From 2-02-FULL-38-15 sp964645555 (GTDB taxonomy: Bacteria > Patescibacteriota > Microgenomatia > Daviesbacterales > UBA10151), in the NCBI GenBank assembly GCA_964645555.1, contig CAZYBP010000043.1, positions 1 to 7,965 of the forward strand: a stretch of 7,965 bases of DNA, given 5' to 3'. Positions 1-5,938 of this stretch are shown piece by piece. A program made the position numbers and the translations under genes. Under the pieces are notes generated by a model. The model had not been told where the DNA came from and ran no database searches. It was given only the letters and a program-made list of their open reading frames with translations. The stretch's first letter is position 1, and each line of letters begins with the position of its first letter.

Positions 1-524
1 CAATTGTTGTTATGGGTGTAGGTGTGTTTTATTTTTGGAAAACTCAAACTCCTAGATCAGAATCCCAATCTGAAGTTACTCCTCGTATTGCCCAACCGAC
101 TACTATCTTAACTCCTAGCTCGAGTCCTGTACCTGTTGATTTTCAAGAAAGCGTAACCTGGAAAACATACTCTATATCTGGAAGCTATGAATTTAAATAT
201 CCCCTCGAGAAATATTCGATCAGGAGTACGAATATTTCTAATGATAAACTCCTATATCCTGGGGTAATAACAATAGTTCCCAATGACTCATTTAATGAAC
301 AATCTCCCATGGCCGTGACTTACAAGATAGATATTGCTATTGCTGACGGCAAAAATTTATCCATGAAAGATCCACTACAATTGTTTGGTATTAATACTGT
401 ATTTATCAATTATGATCCGGTAGCTATGGGTCTAGGAAGCACCTCCAAGATTAGAGAGATCAGCTTAGGCGGAGTTAAGGCTTATCGTTTAGATAATTGT
501 TGTGGCGGACAAGCAAGCATGTAA
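1..524 (+). CDS. Membrane-anchored exported protein of unknown function, 5' end outside window
   Basis: The frame is open from base 3 and the first ATG (base 12) falls inside a hydrophobic stretch (IVVMGVGVFYFW), so the true start is probably upstream and this is the 3' part of the gene. What is visible is the end of an N-terminal membrane anchor, a Pro/Ser/Thr-rich linker (about residues 14-46 counted from base 12), then a globular exported domain with a 'YEFKYPLEKY' segment of the kind seen in small extracellular lipoprotein-like domains in Patescibacteria. It ends abruptly after a Cys-Cys-Gly-Gly motif. Beyond the TAA at 522-524 the same frame reads 12 more plausible residues (AHNLDIKDNKLY) before another TAA, so the C-terminus may be truncated. 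No enzymatic motif is recognised and no function is proposed. It converges on the G5-3D gene across a 123-base AT-rich gap (525-647) in which I see no convincing terminator. Confidence 0.6.
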   Translation, partial: IVVMGVGVFYFWKTQTPRSESQSEVTPRIAQPTTILTPSSSPVPVDFQESVTWKTYSISGSYEFKYPLEKYSIRSTNISNDKLLYPGVITIVPNDSFNEQSPMAVTYKIDIAIADGKNLSMKDPLQLFGINTVFINYDPVAMGLGSTSKIREISLGGVKAYRLDNCCGGQASM

Positions 525-647
525 GCTCACAACTTGGATATAAAAGATAATAAGCTTTATTAAATATACATTACACCATTTCAGTTATAATGATATATAA
601 ATATCAATAAAAAATACTATGAGCAAATAATAAAAAGTTTTAGTTTT

Positions 648-1343
648 TTAAAGTAAATATATATCAACAAAGCGGGCACTCCAGCCAGCGATTCTGGCAT
701 CTTCAAAACCAAGATCAATAATCTTTCCCTTAATTGCTCCGCCGGTGTCACCGGCAACCGCCATACCATAACCCGGCACATAGACCTTGCTTCGCAGTTT
801 GATGACTTTTGGATCAACTGCAATTACCCCTTTACCTGCTTTCATACCGATGGCAGTCCATTCATCACAACCGAGACAGTGAGAATCATAGTGGGTGGCA
901 TAGACCCTCATTTTTTTCCAATACTGGATTTGCCCATCAGGAGTATCCAAAGTCTTCCAGACAATTTTTGTGCCCCTTAAAATTTTTTTATCTTTGGCCG
1001 GAGTAGTTTCTACCGAGACTAAATCTTTGGAATATTCTGCTCCGTCTTTTGTATTTACTACTTTGAATATTTTAACTTTCTTGCCATCCTCACCTTCTTC
1101 CAAAGTTTTTTCTTCACCTGCTTCAGTGTCCGGATCATCCTCATAAATTGTTTTTTTTGAAATTACCTCTGTCTCTTCCTGCAGCTTCTCGGTGAAAGAA
1201 GATTTAGTGGTAATGGGTTGATTGACCGGGAGAACTTGTGCAGAGGAAGCTGTAGATTCTCCCAAGACGGTAGGAGACTGGAGGATACTTTTAGACAGTA
1301 ATGTCAATAATACTATTAGTAAAATTCCTAAGTATTTCTCCAT
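648..1343 (-). CDS. Exported G5 and 3D domain cell-wall protein
   Basis: A 231-residue secreted or anchored protein, probably acting on peptidoglycan outside the membrane. Residues 4-22 form an N-terminal hydrophobic segment (signal peptide or anchor), followed by a Ser/Thr-rich linker to about residue 50. Residues about 60-128 look like a G5 domain (charged beta-rich segment, 'EDGKKVKIFKVVNTKDG', ending in 'LRGTKIV'). Residues about 145-231 form a 3D domain: 'RVYATHYDSHC', 'GVIAVDPKVI', 'GYGMAVAGDTGGAIKGKIIDLG' split over 191-212, and 'VDIYLL' at the end. The family's conserved aspartates are visible at D178, D199 and D210. In Firmicutes, 3D domains occur in YabE/YocH/RpfB-like wall hydrolases, which have a double-psi barrel fold related to MltA. 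Activity here is inferred from homology only. The ATG lies 3 bases after the helicase stop and has no Shine-Dalgarno sequence, which suggests translational coupling. Confidence 0.85.
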   Translation of the reverse strand: MEKYLGILLIVLLTLLSKSILQSPTVLGESTASSAQVLPVNQPITTKSSFTEKLQEETEVISKKTIYEDDPDTEAGEEKTLEEGEDGKKVKIFKVVNTKDGAEYSKDLVSVETTPAKDKKILRGTKIVWKTLDTPDGQIQYWKKMRVYATHYDSHCLGCDEWTAIGMKAGKGVIAVDPKVIKLRSKVYVPGYGMAVAGDTGGAIKGKIIDLGFEDARIAGWSARFVDIYLL

Positions 1344-1346
1344 ATT

Positions 1347-3212
1347 TTATGTATTAAGCCAATCATCTTCATCAGGGTTCGTTGAATCAAGGTCTTGGTT
1401 TAAAGAATCAGTATCTTTGAAAGGAATATTGCTTGTTACTAAGTGCTCAGGAATATCTGCGAGAAAACGGGATACCAAATTATTAGATCTTTGGCCAAAA
1501 TAAAGTCTTTGGCGGGTATAGGTTAAATATAATTTTTCCTTAGCCCTGGTAATGCCGACATACATTAATCTTCTCTCTTCCTCAAGCTCTGAGACATCCA
1601 ACATAGAGCGGGAGTGGGGGAATAAACCTTCTTCCATTCCAACTATGAATACCACTGGAAACTCTAGTCCTTTGGCAGAATGCAGGGTCATTAAAGTAAC
1701 ACTGTCTTGTTTATCGTTTATGGTTTTCCGTTTATCGTTTGGTACATAATTATTTTCCACCAGGGCAACATTTTCTAAAAAGGCTGTTAAATCAGGGAAT
1801 TCTTCAGCTACTGAGCGCAGTTCCTTGACATTTTCTACCCGTGTTTTTCCGACCTCTGTTTGATCATCAATGTAGGCTAAATATCCTGTTTTTTGCAGAA
1901 TCACATCAAGCAGTTCTAAGGTGGAATACTTTTCCAAAATAGGCAGAATTTCTGCATAAGTTTCTAAAACTTTAACTAATCTTCCTTTACCTACCTTTTC
2001 TGCTCTTTTTAGGGAAACTGAATCCTTAGGGTTTTGCATAAGCCTTAGATAGGAAATAACATCCTTGATTTCTTTTCTTTGATAAAAGCTGACTCCGCCC
2101 ACTAATTTGTAGGGTACGCCTGCTTTTAAAAATTGTTCTTCCAGGGCACGGGATTGAGCATTGGTTCTGTATAACAGTACATAGTTTGCTAATTGATTTT
2201 TCTTTAGTTGAGATATGATAAAGAGAGCTTCTTCGACCTCATTTCTGGTTTCCACAATTTCAATTTTTTCTCCGCCGTTTTTATTTGTCCAAAGCTTTAA
2301 GATAGGGTGGGATTTATTTTTGGAAATTACAGAATGAGCCGCGTCCAAAATATTTTGAGTAGATCGATAGTTTTGTTCTAAATTGAAAACCTTTGCGTTT
2401 GGATAATCTTTCTGGAAATTGACAATATTTCTGAAATCAGCTCCCCTGAATGAATATACACTCTGCGAAGCATCTCCAACTACACAAATATTTTTATGGC
2501 GGCTGGCTAAATATTTGGAAATTAAATATTGGGCAGGGTTAGTATCTTGATATTCATCGATTAGAATATACCTAAATTGAATTTGATAGCGCGTTAAAAT
2601 AGCCGGTTCTGATTGAAATAATTTAATTGTTTGTAAAAGCAAATCGTCGAAATCCAGCGCATGATTTCTTTCTAAAATCTGTTGATATTCCAAATATATT
2701 TTGGCTACTATTTCCTGAAAATAACCTCTGGCATACTGGGGGTATTCTAAAGAGGAAATCAGTTCATTTTTAGCCTGCGAGATAGTCCCCCTTACTGCAA
2801 ATGGGGAGGTTTTTTGGATAGGGATATTCAAATTTCCCATCGCTTCCTTGACAGCATCTAAGGCGTCACCCTCATCGTAGATGGCAAAGCCCGGAGGTAA
2901 TCCTAGAACCTTTCCCTCCCGTCTTAAAATTCTGGCGCAGAATGAATGAAATGTCCCCATTACAGGCAGGGTGGGCAGATTACCGATTAATTTCTTAATT
3001 CGCTCAACCATTTCCTGACTGGCTTTATTTGTAAAAGTCATGACTAAGATATTTTCTGGATTAATCTTTTTTTCCCCAATCAAATAAGCCACCCGATAAG
3101 TTAAAACCCTGGTTTTGCCAGAGCCAGCTCCGGCTAAAATTAATACGGGTCCTTCGGTTGCCTCGACAGCTTTTTGCTGGATAGAGTTTAAATCATCTAG
3201 GAGAGCGGGCAT
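1347..3212 (-). CDS. uvrD: UvrD/PcrA-type superfamily 1A DNA helicase
   Basis: ATP-dependent 3'-5' DNA helicase of the UvrD/PcrA/Rep group, acting in repair and at stalled forks. Numbered from the ATG at 3212 (621 residues), the motifs run in order: Q-motif region 'LNSIQQKAV' (8-16), Walker A AGAGSGKT (27-34), Ia 'VMTFTNKASQEM' (57-68), Walker B DEYQD (219-223), motif III GDASQSVYSFRGAD (246-259), IV NYRS (281-284), V TLHSAKGLEF (509-518) and VI YVGITRAKE (551-559). It is about 100 residues shorter than typical PcrA: the 2B region after 'QNPKDSVSLKR' (394-403) is abbreviated and there is no C-terminal RNA-polymerase-binding Tudor domain, only an acidic tail. I chose the ATG at 3212 over an in-frame ATG at 3293 because homology starts there and a promoter lies between them. 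Residues 491-501 (NDKRKTINDKQ) are encoded by a heptamer repeat. Assignment among UvrD, PcrA and Rep is uncertain. Confidence 0.93.
   Translation of the reverse strand: MPALLDDLNSIQQKAVEATEGPVLILAGAGSGKTRVLTYRVAYLIGEKKINPENILVMTFTNKASQEMVERIKKLIGNLPTLPVMGTFHSFCARILRREGKVLGLPPGFAIYDEGDALDAVKEAMGNLNIPIQKTSPFAVRGTISQAKNELISSLEYPQYARGYFQEIVAKIYLEYQQILERNHALDFDDLLLQTIKLFQSEPAILTRYQIQFRYILIDEYQDTNPAQYLISKYLASRHKNICVVGDASQSVYSFRGADFRNIVNFQKDYPNAKVFNLEQNYRSTQNILDAAHSVISKNKSHPILKLWTNKNGGEKIEIVETRNEVEEALFIISQLKKNQLANYVLLYRTNAQSRALEEQFLKAGVPYKLVGGVSFYQRKEIKDVISYLRLMQNPKDSVSLKRAEKVGKGRLVKVLETYAEILPILEKYSTLELLDVILQKTGYLAYIDDQTEVGKTRVENVKELRSVAEEFPDLTAFLENVALVENNYVPNDKRKTINDKQDSVTLMTLHSAKGLEFPVVFIVGMEEGLFPHSRSMLDVSELEEERRLMYVGITRAKEKLYLTYTRQRLYFGQRSNNLVSRFLADIPEHLVTSNIPFKDTDSLNQDLDSTNPDEDDWLNT
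1709..1743. repeat. Degenerate heptanucleotide tandem repeat (GTTTATC-like) x5 inside uvrD
   Basis: Five consecutive 7-mers on the + strand: GTTTATC, GTTTATG, GTTTTCC, GTTTATC, GTTTGGT. All share GTTT and the first four follow GTTTWYS-like endings. The perfect 11-mer GTTTATCGTTT occurs at 1709-1719 and 1730-1740, exactly 21 bases (3 units, 7 codons) apart. On the coding strand this gives 'NDKRKTINDKQ' with two NDK copies, in the variable stretch just before helicase motif V. The reading frame is kept. Confidence 0.75.
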
Positions 3213-3219
3213 GGTGCAT

Positions 3220-3248
3220 ATCTTAACATTCAATACCTCTTTTGACAA
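3220..3248 (-). promoter_or_regulatory. Predicted sigma70-type promoter for uvrD, leaderless transcript
   Basis: Read on the minus strand, TTGTCA (complement of 3243-3248; 5 of 6 matches to TTGACA) is followed after exactly 17 bases by TAAGAT (complement of 3220-3225; 4 of 6 matches to TATAAT). Initiation about 7 bases downstream would fall at about 3213, adjacent to the helicase ATG at 3212. No Shine-Dalgarno sequence precedes that ATG, which agrees with a leaderless mRNA. This is a prediction from sequence only. Confidence 0.5.
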
Positions 3249-3263
3249 AAGAAAAAGAAACGG

Positions 3264-3293
3264 TAGACAAGAGCTTGACGGTGATGCTATCAT
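3264..3293 (+). promoter_or_regulatory. Predicted sigma70-type extended -10 promoter for thioredoxin cluster
   Basis: TAGACA (3264-3269; 5 of 6 matches to TTGACA), an 18-base spacer, then TATCAT (3288-3293; 5 of 6 matches to TATAAT) with an extended -10 TG at 3285-3286. Initiation would be expected at about 3300-3303, at the thioredoxin ATG (3303). That ATG also lacks a Shine-Dalgarno sequence, so a leaderless message is likely. An alternative -35, TTGACG at 3275-3280, is badly spaced from any -10. Confidence 0.5.
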
Positions 3294-3302
3294 GTATCCC
3301 CT

Positions 3303-3557
3303 ATGATCAAACTATTAGACTTTTGGGCTCCCTGGTGTGGGCCCTGCAAAATAATGAATCCTGTTATAGAAGAGTTGGAAAAAGAGCTTGCTGGGAAGGT
3401 GGAATTTATCAAATATAATGTGGATGAGAGTCCTGATATAGCCTCAAAATACGGTGTAATGAGCATCCCGACTTACATTGTCTTAAAAGACGATAAAGAA
3501 GTAGGTAGGAAAATTGGGGTCACTTCTAAGGCTGATTTAGTGAAGTTACTACAATAA
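3303..3557 (+). CDS. trxA: Minimal thioredoxin
   Basis: Cytoplasmic thiol-disulfide oxidoreductase of 84 residues, reducing protein disulfides with electrons from a thioredoxin reductase not seen in this window. The redox site WCGPC is at residues 11-15, preceded by 'LLDFWAP'. 'VEFIKYNVDE' (33-42) is the central strand, and the cis-proline loop 'MSIPTYIV' (53-60, Pro56) and C-terminal helix 'SKADLVKLLQ' are present. Classical thioredoxins have about 105 residues; here the N-terminal beta1-alpha1 part is absent and the protein begins directly at the strand before the active site, a form common in reduced genomes. The start is fixed by the divergent promoter just upstream. It is the first gene of the rightward cluster and lies 24 bases upstream of the MGMT relic. 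Confidence 0.9.
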   Translation: MIKLLDFWAPWCGPCKIMNPVIEELEKELAGKVEFIKYNVDESPDIASKYGVMSIPTYIVLKDDKEVGRKIGVTSKADLVKLLQ

Positions 3558-3581
3558 TTAATTTTCGCTTTTTGATTCTCA

Positions 3582-3730
3582 ATGCATTTTAAAGATAAAG
3601 TTATAGAAATAGTCAAAAAGATTCCTTATTGTTTAGATCATTTCAAACAAGCACAAAAAGCTTTGAAGGTATTCAAGTTTCTCGAGATTTCATGGTAAAC
3701 TTACAAGAGTATGGATGGTGGGGAAAGTAA
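3582..3730 (+). pseudogene. Collapsed MGMT/ATL-family (alkyltransferase-like DNA repair) gene relic
   Basis: The ATG at 3582 opens a 38-residue frame ending at TAA 3696-3698. Its start, 'MHFKDKVIEIVKKIPY', is the typical N-terminus of the MGMT DNA-binding domain. It then jumps to 'DHFKQAQKALK', matching the region near the family's C-terminus. From about 3668 the homology continues in another frame as 'GIQVSRDFMVNLQEYGWW' plus GK, stopping at TAA 3728-3730, which is a normal MGMT/ATL C-terminal end. Two lesions are therefore visible: loss of the middle of the domain (roughly 55-60 residues, including the helix-turn-helix and the PCHR/PWHR active-site region), and a one-base frameshift near 3664-3668 that one extra G would repair (TTG GAA GGT ATT). 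The product cannot work as an alkyltransferase or ATL sensor. Its end overlaps the tpiA start by 20 bases, a relic of ancestral translational coupling. Confidence 0.72.
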
Positions 3731-4394
3731 AAAAATCTGGATAATTGCAAACTGGAAAAGCAACAAATCTATATCTGAGGCTTTAGACTGGCTTTCTAAG
3801 GTGGGGCCGCAAATTCCAAAGAGCGATAATTTAAAAGTTGTTGTCTGTCCAACTTTTTCTACCATCTCTGAAGTGAAAAAGGCTATTTTAGTTGGTGGTT
3901 TCCCCTTAATGGTCGGATCTCAGGACTTATCACCATTTGACATAGGATCTTATACCGGAGAAGAGCCGGCAACTCTATTAAGTCAGCTTGTTGAATTATC
4001 CATTTTGGGTCATTCTGAGAGAAGACAAAATTTTGGCGAGACTGATCAGATGGTTGAAGATAAGGTCAAACAAGCTCGGGAATATAACATTGTGCCACTT
4101 GTTTGTGTGCAAGGGCCAACTATATCTGTTCCCAAAGATTGTCAGCTGGTGGCCTATGAACCTATATTTGCCATAGGTACAGGCAATCCTGATACTCCGG
4201 AAAATGCCTCTAAAGTAGCAGAATCCTTAAAAGAAAAGTATGGACAGGGCCTGGAAGTTTTATATGGAGGTAGTGTTGATTCCTTGAATGCAAAGGGATT
4301 TTTGACCCAAGAAAATATTAGCGGGGTGCTGGTGGGAAATGCCTCTTTGGATGCAGAAGAATTTGTAGCAATTGTTAAGGAGTGTGTAGCTTGA
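3711..4394 (+). CDS. tpiA: Triosephosphate isomerase, short form
   Basis: Glycolytic TIM-barrel enzyme interconverting dihydroxyacetone phosphate and glyceraldehyde 3-phosphate in the cytoplasm. Of 227 residues, the catalytic set is complete: Asn14 and Lys16 in 'IIANWKSNK', electrophile His101 in 'ILGHSERR', general base Glu150 in 'VAYEPIFAIGTG', phosphate loop 6 (151-158), 'YGGSV' (185-189) and 'GVLVGNASLD' (205-214). Bacterial TIMs usually have about 250 residues. The missing length is mostly between 'PLVCVQG' and 'CQLVAYEP' (about 130-150), where the helix after beta5 is nearly absent, as in archaeal short TIMs. ATG 3711 is the only usable start after the in-frame TAA at 3696-3698. It has at best a weak ribosome site (ACAAGAG) and lies inside the end of the MGMT relic, so translation may once have depended on that gene. 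Its TGA overlaps the next start. Confidence 0.95.
   Translation: MDGGESKKIWIIANWKSNKSISEALDWLSKVGPQIPKSDNLKVVVCPTFSTISEVKKAILVGGFPLMVGSQDLSPFDIGSYTGEEPATLLSQLVELSILGHSERRQNFGETDQMVEDKVKQAREYNIVPLVCVQGPTISVPKDCQLVAYEPIFAIGTGNPDTPENASKVAESLKEKYGQGLEVLYGGSVDSLNAKGFLTQENISGVLVGNASLDAEEFVAIVKECVA
4377..4382 (+). promoter_or_regulatory. Shine-Dalgarno site that fixes the LCP start at TTG
   Basis: AAGGAG lies 8 bases before TTG 4391-4393. The alternative in-frame GTG at 4382 overlaps this site and cannot use it, so the TTG start is preferred. Confidence 0.75.
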
Positions 4395-5623
4395 GACAAA
4401 TTAGATTTTCAAATAGTTACCAAAATACCCTCAAACTAAGACGAGTTAGCAGAATTATAAAAAAGCTTTCGCCCTTTGTTGTAATTCTGGGTTTTCTAAT
4501 AGCTCTGGCTATTTTTTTAAGCACATTTTCTTCTACCAGTACAGTTGTCAGTTTTAATTGGTTGAATCCTTTAAGGTCAACAGATAATAAAGTCAATATT
4601 CTTTTTTTAGGAACTGCCGGAAGCATACACGATGGAGCAGATTTAACAGATACTATCATGGTTGCATCTTATAATCTGAAAACAAATCAAGCCTATTTAA
4701 TTTCTATCCCCAGGGATTTATGGCTACCTGCATTAAAAAGTAAAGCCAATGCTGTATACCAGATGGGACTCTCGCAAGAAAATGGTTTAGGTTTATCTAA
4801 AACAGTAATGGGGAATATCTTAGGTCTACCAATCCACTATGCCTTAAGGATAGATTTTAGGGGTTTTGTTCAGGCGGTAGATCAGCTGGGAGGATTGGAT
4901 CTGGTAGTGGATAATAGTTTTGATGACTATAACTACCCTATTACCGGCAAGGAGAAGGACCTTTGCGGATATACTGAAAAAGAAATGGACTTTTCGCAAG
5001 AGGAGGCGAAGGCATTAAATATAGACCCGGGTAAAAGAAAAGTTTTTATATCACCTGAAGGGAAAATTGCCACAGATTCTGCCCAGGAGGATAAAGGGGC
5101 AAAATATTTTAGCTGCAGGTACGAGCATTTGAGTTTCAAGCAAGGTATACAGTATATGAACGGTGAAACAGCCTTAAAATTTGTCAGAAGCAGGCATGGA
5201 ACGAGGGGCGAGGGTTCTGATTTTGCCAGATCCAAAAGACAGGAAAAAGTTTTGCAAGCTGTCAGGGATAAAATACTTTCTGTAGATACTCTGTTTAATA
5301 TCCCCAAAATTTCAGAATTAATTAAAACTTCCGGTCGAAGTATTGATACGGATATTCAACCAAAAGATGGGCTTGAATTGTACAAATTATCTAAAAAAAT
5401 GGATCAAACGCACAGTTTTGTCTTAGATGATTCACATAAAGTTGGTTTACCAAATAAAAGGCAATCTTTACTAATCCATCCTCCTGCACAGGATTACGGA
5501 GGAGCTTATGTTTTAATTTCTCAAGATGACGACTTTTCTATTATTTCAGGATATGTTAAAAAGATACTCTTAGGAGAAATTGAAAATGAAGCTTCTTCTG
5601 CTGCACGGGCCGGCAATAAGTAG
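4391..5623 (+). CDS. LytR-CpsA-Psr (LCP) family envelope glycopolymer ligase
   Basis: LCP proteins transfer polyprenyl-phosphate-linked glycopolymers to the cell wall on the outer face of the membrane. From the TTG start this is 410 residues: a basic cytoplasmic N-terminus, one membrane helix (about 28-48), then the LCP domain. Motifs include 'VNILFLGTAG' (68-77), the acidic 'DLTDTIMVASYN' with D87, 'ISIPRDLWLP' (R108, D109), 'ALRIDFRGFVQAVDQLGGLDL' spanning 151-171, and 'ALKFVRSRHG' (261-270) followed by 'GSDFARSKRQEKVL' (D277, R280, R283, Q284), the conserved Arg/Asp/Gln set that binds pyrophosphate and metal. An insert at about 187-245 contains two cysteines (C192, C242) that could form a disulfide outside the cell. 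The C-terminal extension after about 330 is not recognised. Its TTG overlaps the tpiA TGA (TTGA), and its 3' end overlaps the holA relic by 38 bases. The polymer substrate is unknown. Confidence 0.9.
   Translation: MRQIRFSNSYQNTLKLRRVSRIIKKLSPFVVILGFLIALAIFLSTFSSTSTVVSFNWLNPLRSTDNKVNILFLGTAGSIHDGADLTDTIMVASYNLKTNQAYLISIPRDLWLPALKSKANAVYQMGLSQENGLGLSKTVMGNILGLPIHYALRIDFRGFVQAVDQLGGLDLVVDNSFDDYNYPITGKEKDLCGYTEKEMDFSQEEAKALNIDPGKRKVFISPEGKIATDSAQEDKGAKYFSCRYEHLSFKQGIQYMNGETALKFVRSRHGTRGEGSDFARSKRQEKVLQAVRDKILSVDTLFNIPKISELIKTSGRSIDTDIQPKDGLELYKLSKKMDQTHSFVLDDSHKVGLPNKRQSLLIHPPAQDYGGAYVLISQDDDFSIISGYVKKILLGEIENEASSAARAGNK
5571..5576 (+). promoter_or_regulatory. Shine-Dalgarno site for holA relic within LCP gene
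   Basis: TAGGAG, 9 bases before ATG 5586, inside the end of the LCP coding region. It shows that the holA start was a real translation start and was coupled to the LCP gene. Confidence 0.65.
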
Positions 5624-5736
5624 TTCCCGCGAGAAACTGATCAGCATCAAGCAAAAATATCATGTTAATGCTGTGATGATTGTTGATCAGGGAATAGATT
5701 TTAAGGATATAGCTAATAATTTAGTGTCTACCTCGC

Positions 5737-5751
5737 TTTTTTTTTTTTTTT
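5737..5751. repeat. Homopolymer run of 15 T in holA relic
   Basis: Fifteen consecutive T between CTCGC and GACTGG. In the N-terminal frame it reads as Phe codons and then TGA. Slippage does not rescue the gene: adding or removing one T opens frames that close within about 30 bases (TAG in 'AGA TAG' or 'TTC TAG'). Confidence 0.9.
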
Positions 5752-5780
5752 GACTGGTTATTCTAGAAAACCCCAAAGAT

Positions 5781-5815
5781 AGCTTTCAGCTTTCAGCTTT
5801 CAGCTTTCAGCTTTC
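5781..5815. repeat. Perfect heptanucleotide tandem repeat AGCTTTC x5
   Basis: Five exact, uninterrupted copies of AGCTTTC (35 bases) inside the holA relic, 29 bases after the 15-T run. In the gene's frame it encodes the low-complexity 'SFQLSAFSFQLS' between two conserved-looking segments, so the expansion lies in a loop region. It shares unit length and copy number with the degenerate repeat in uvrD. Confidence 0.92.
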
Positions 5816-5938
5816 TGGGACACTTGTTTTATGGTTTGATCATGAGTTGCCAAAAACTAACCTTTTAGAATAGACAAAAATAGGGGCGCAGGTTTTCTGG
5901 AAAGTAAAGAAATTACTGTTTTTCCTTTCTTAGATCTT

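Noticed and set aside
525..647. Terminator or small RNA in the AT-rich gap between the first gene and the G5-3D gene
   Set aside because: No stable GC-containing stem found; A/T runs alone are not enough.
1222..1503. Plus-strand open frame of 93 codons, and similar antisense frames at 617-823, 4154-4399, 4933-5307 and 6383-6661
   Set aside because: Each lies antisense to a strongly supported gene and shows no domain or ribosome site; they are shadows of the opposite strand.
1709..1743. CRISPR-like or regulatory direct repeat
   Set aside because: The units are contiguous heptamers without spacers and are translated in frame within uvrD, so they form a coding tandem repeat.
3213..3293. 27-residue N-terminal extension of the helicase from ATG 3293
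   Set aside because: It is not homologous to the family, and the predicted promoter lies inside it, so it would not be transcribed.
5751..5753. TGA read as glycine (alternative code) to rescue holA
   Set aside because: TGA is the natural stop of tpiA and of the 58-residue gene, and a TAG plus a frameshift would remain.
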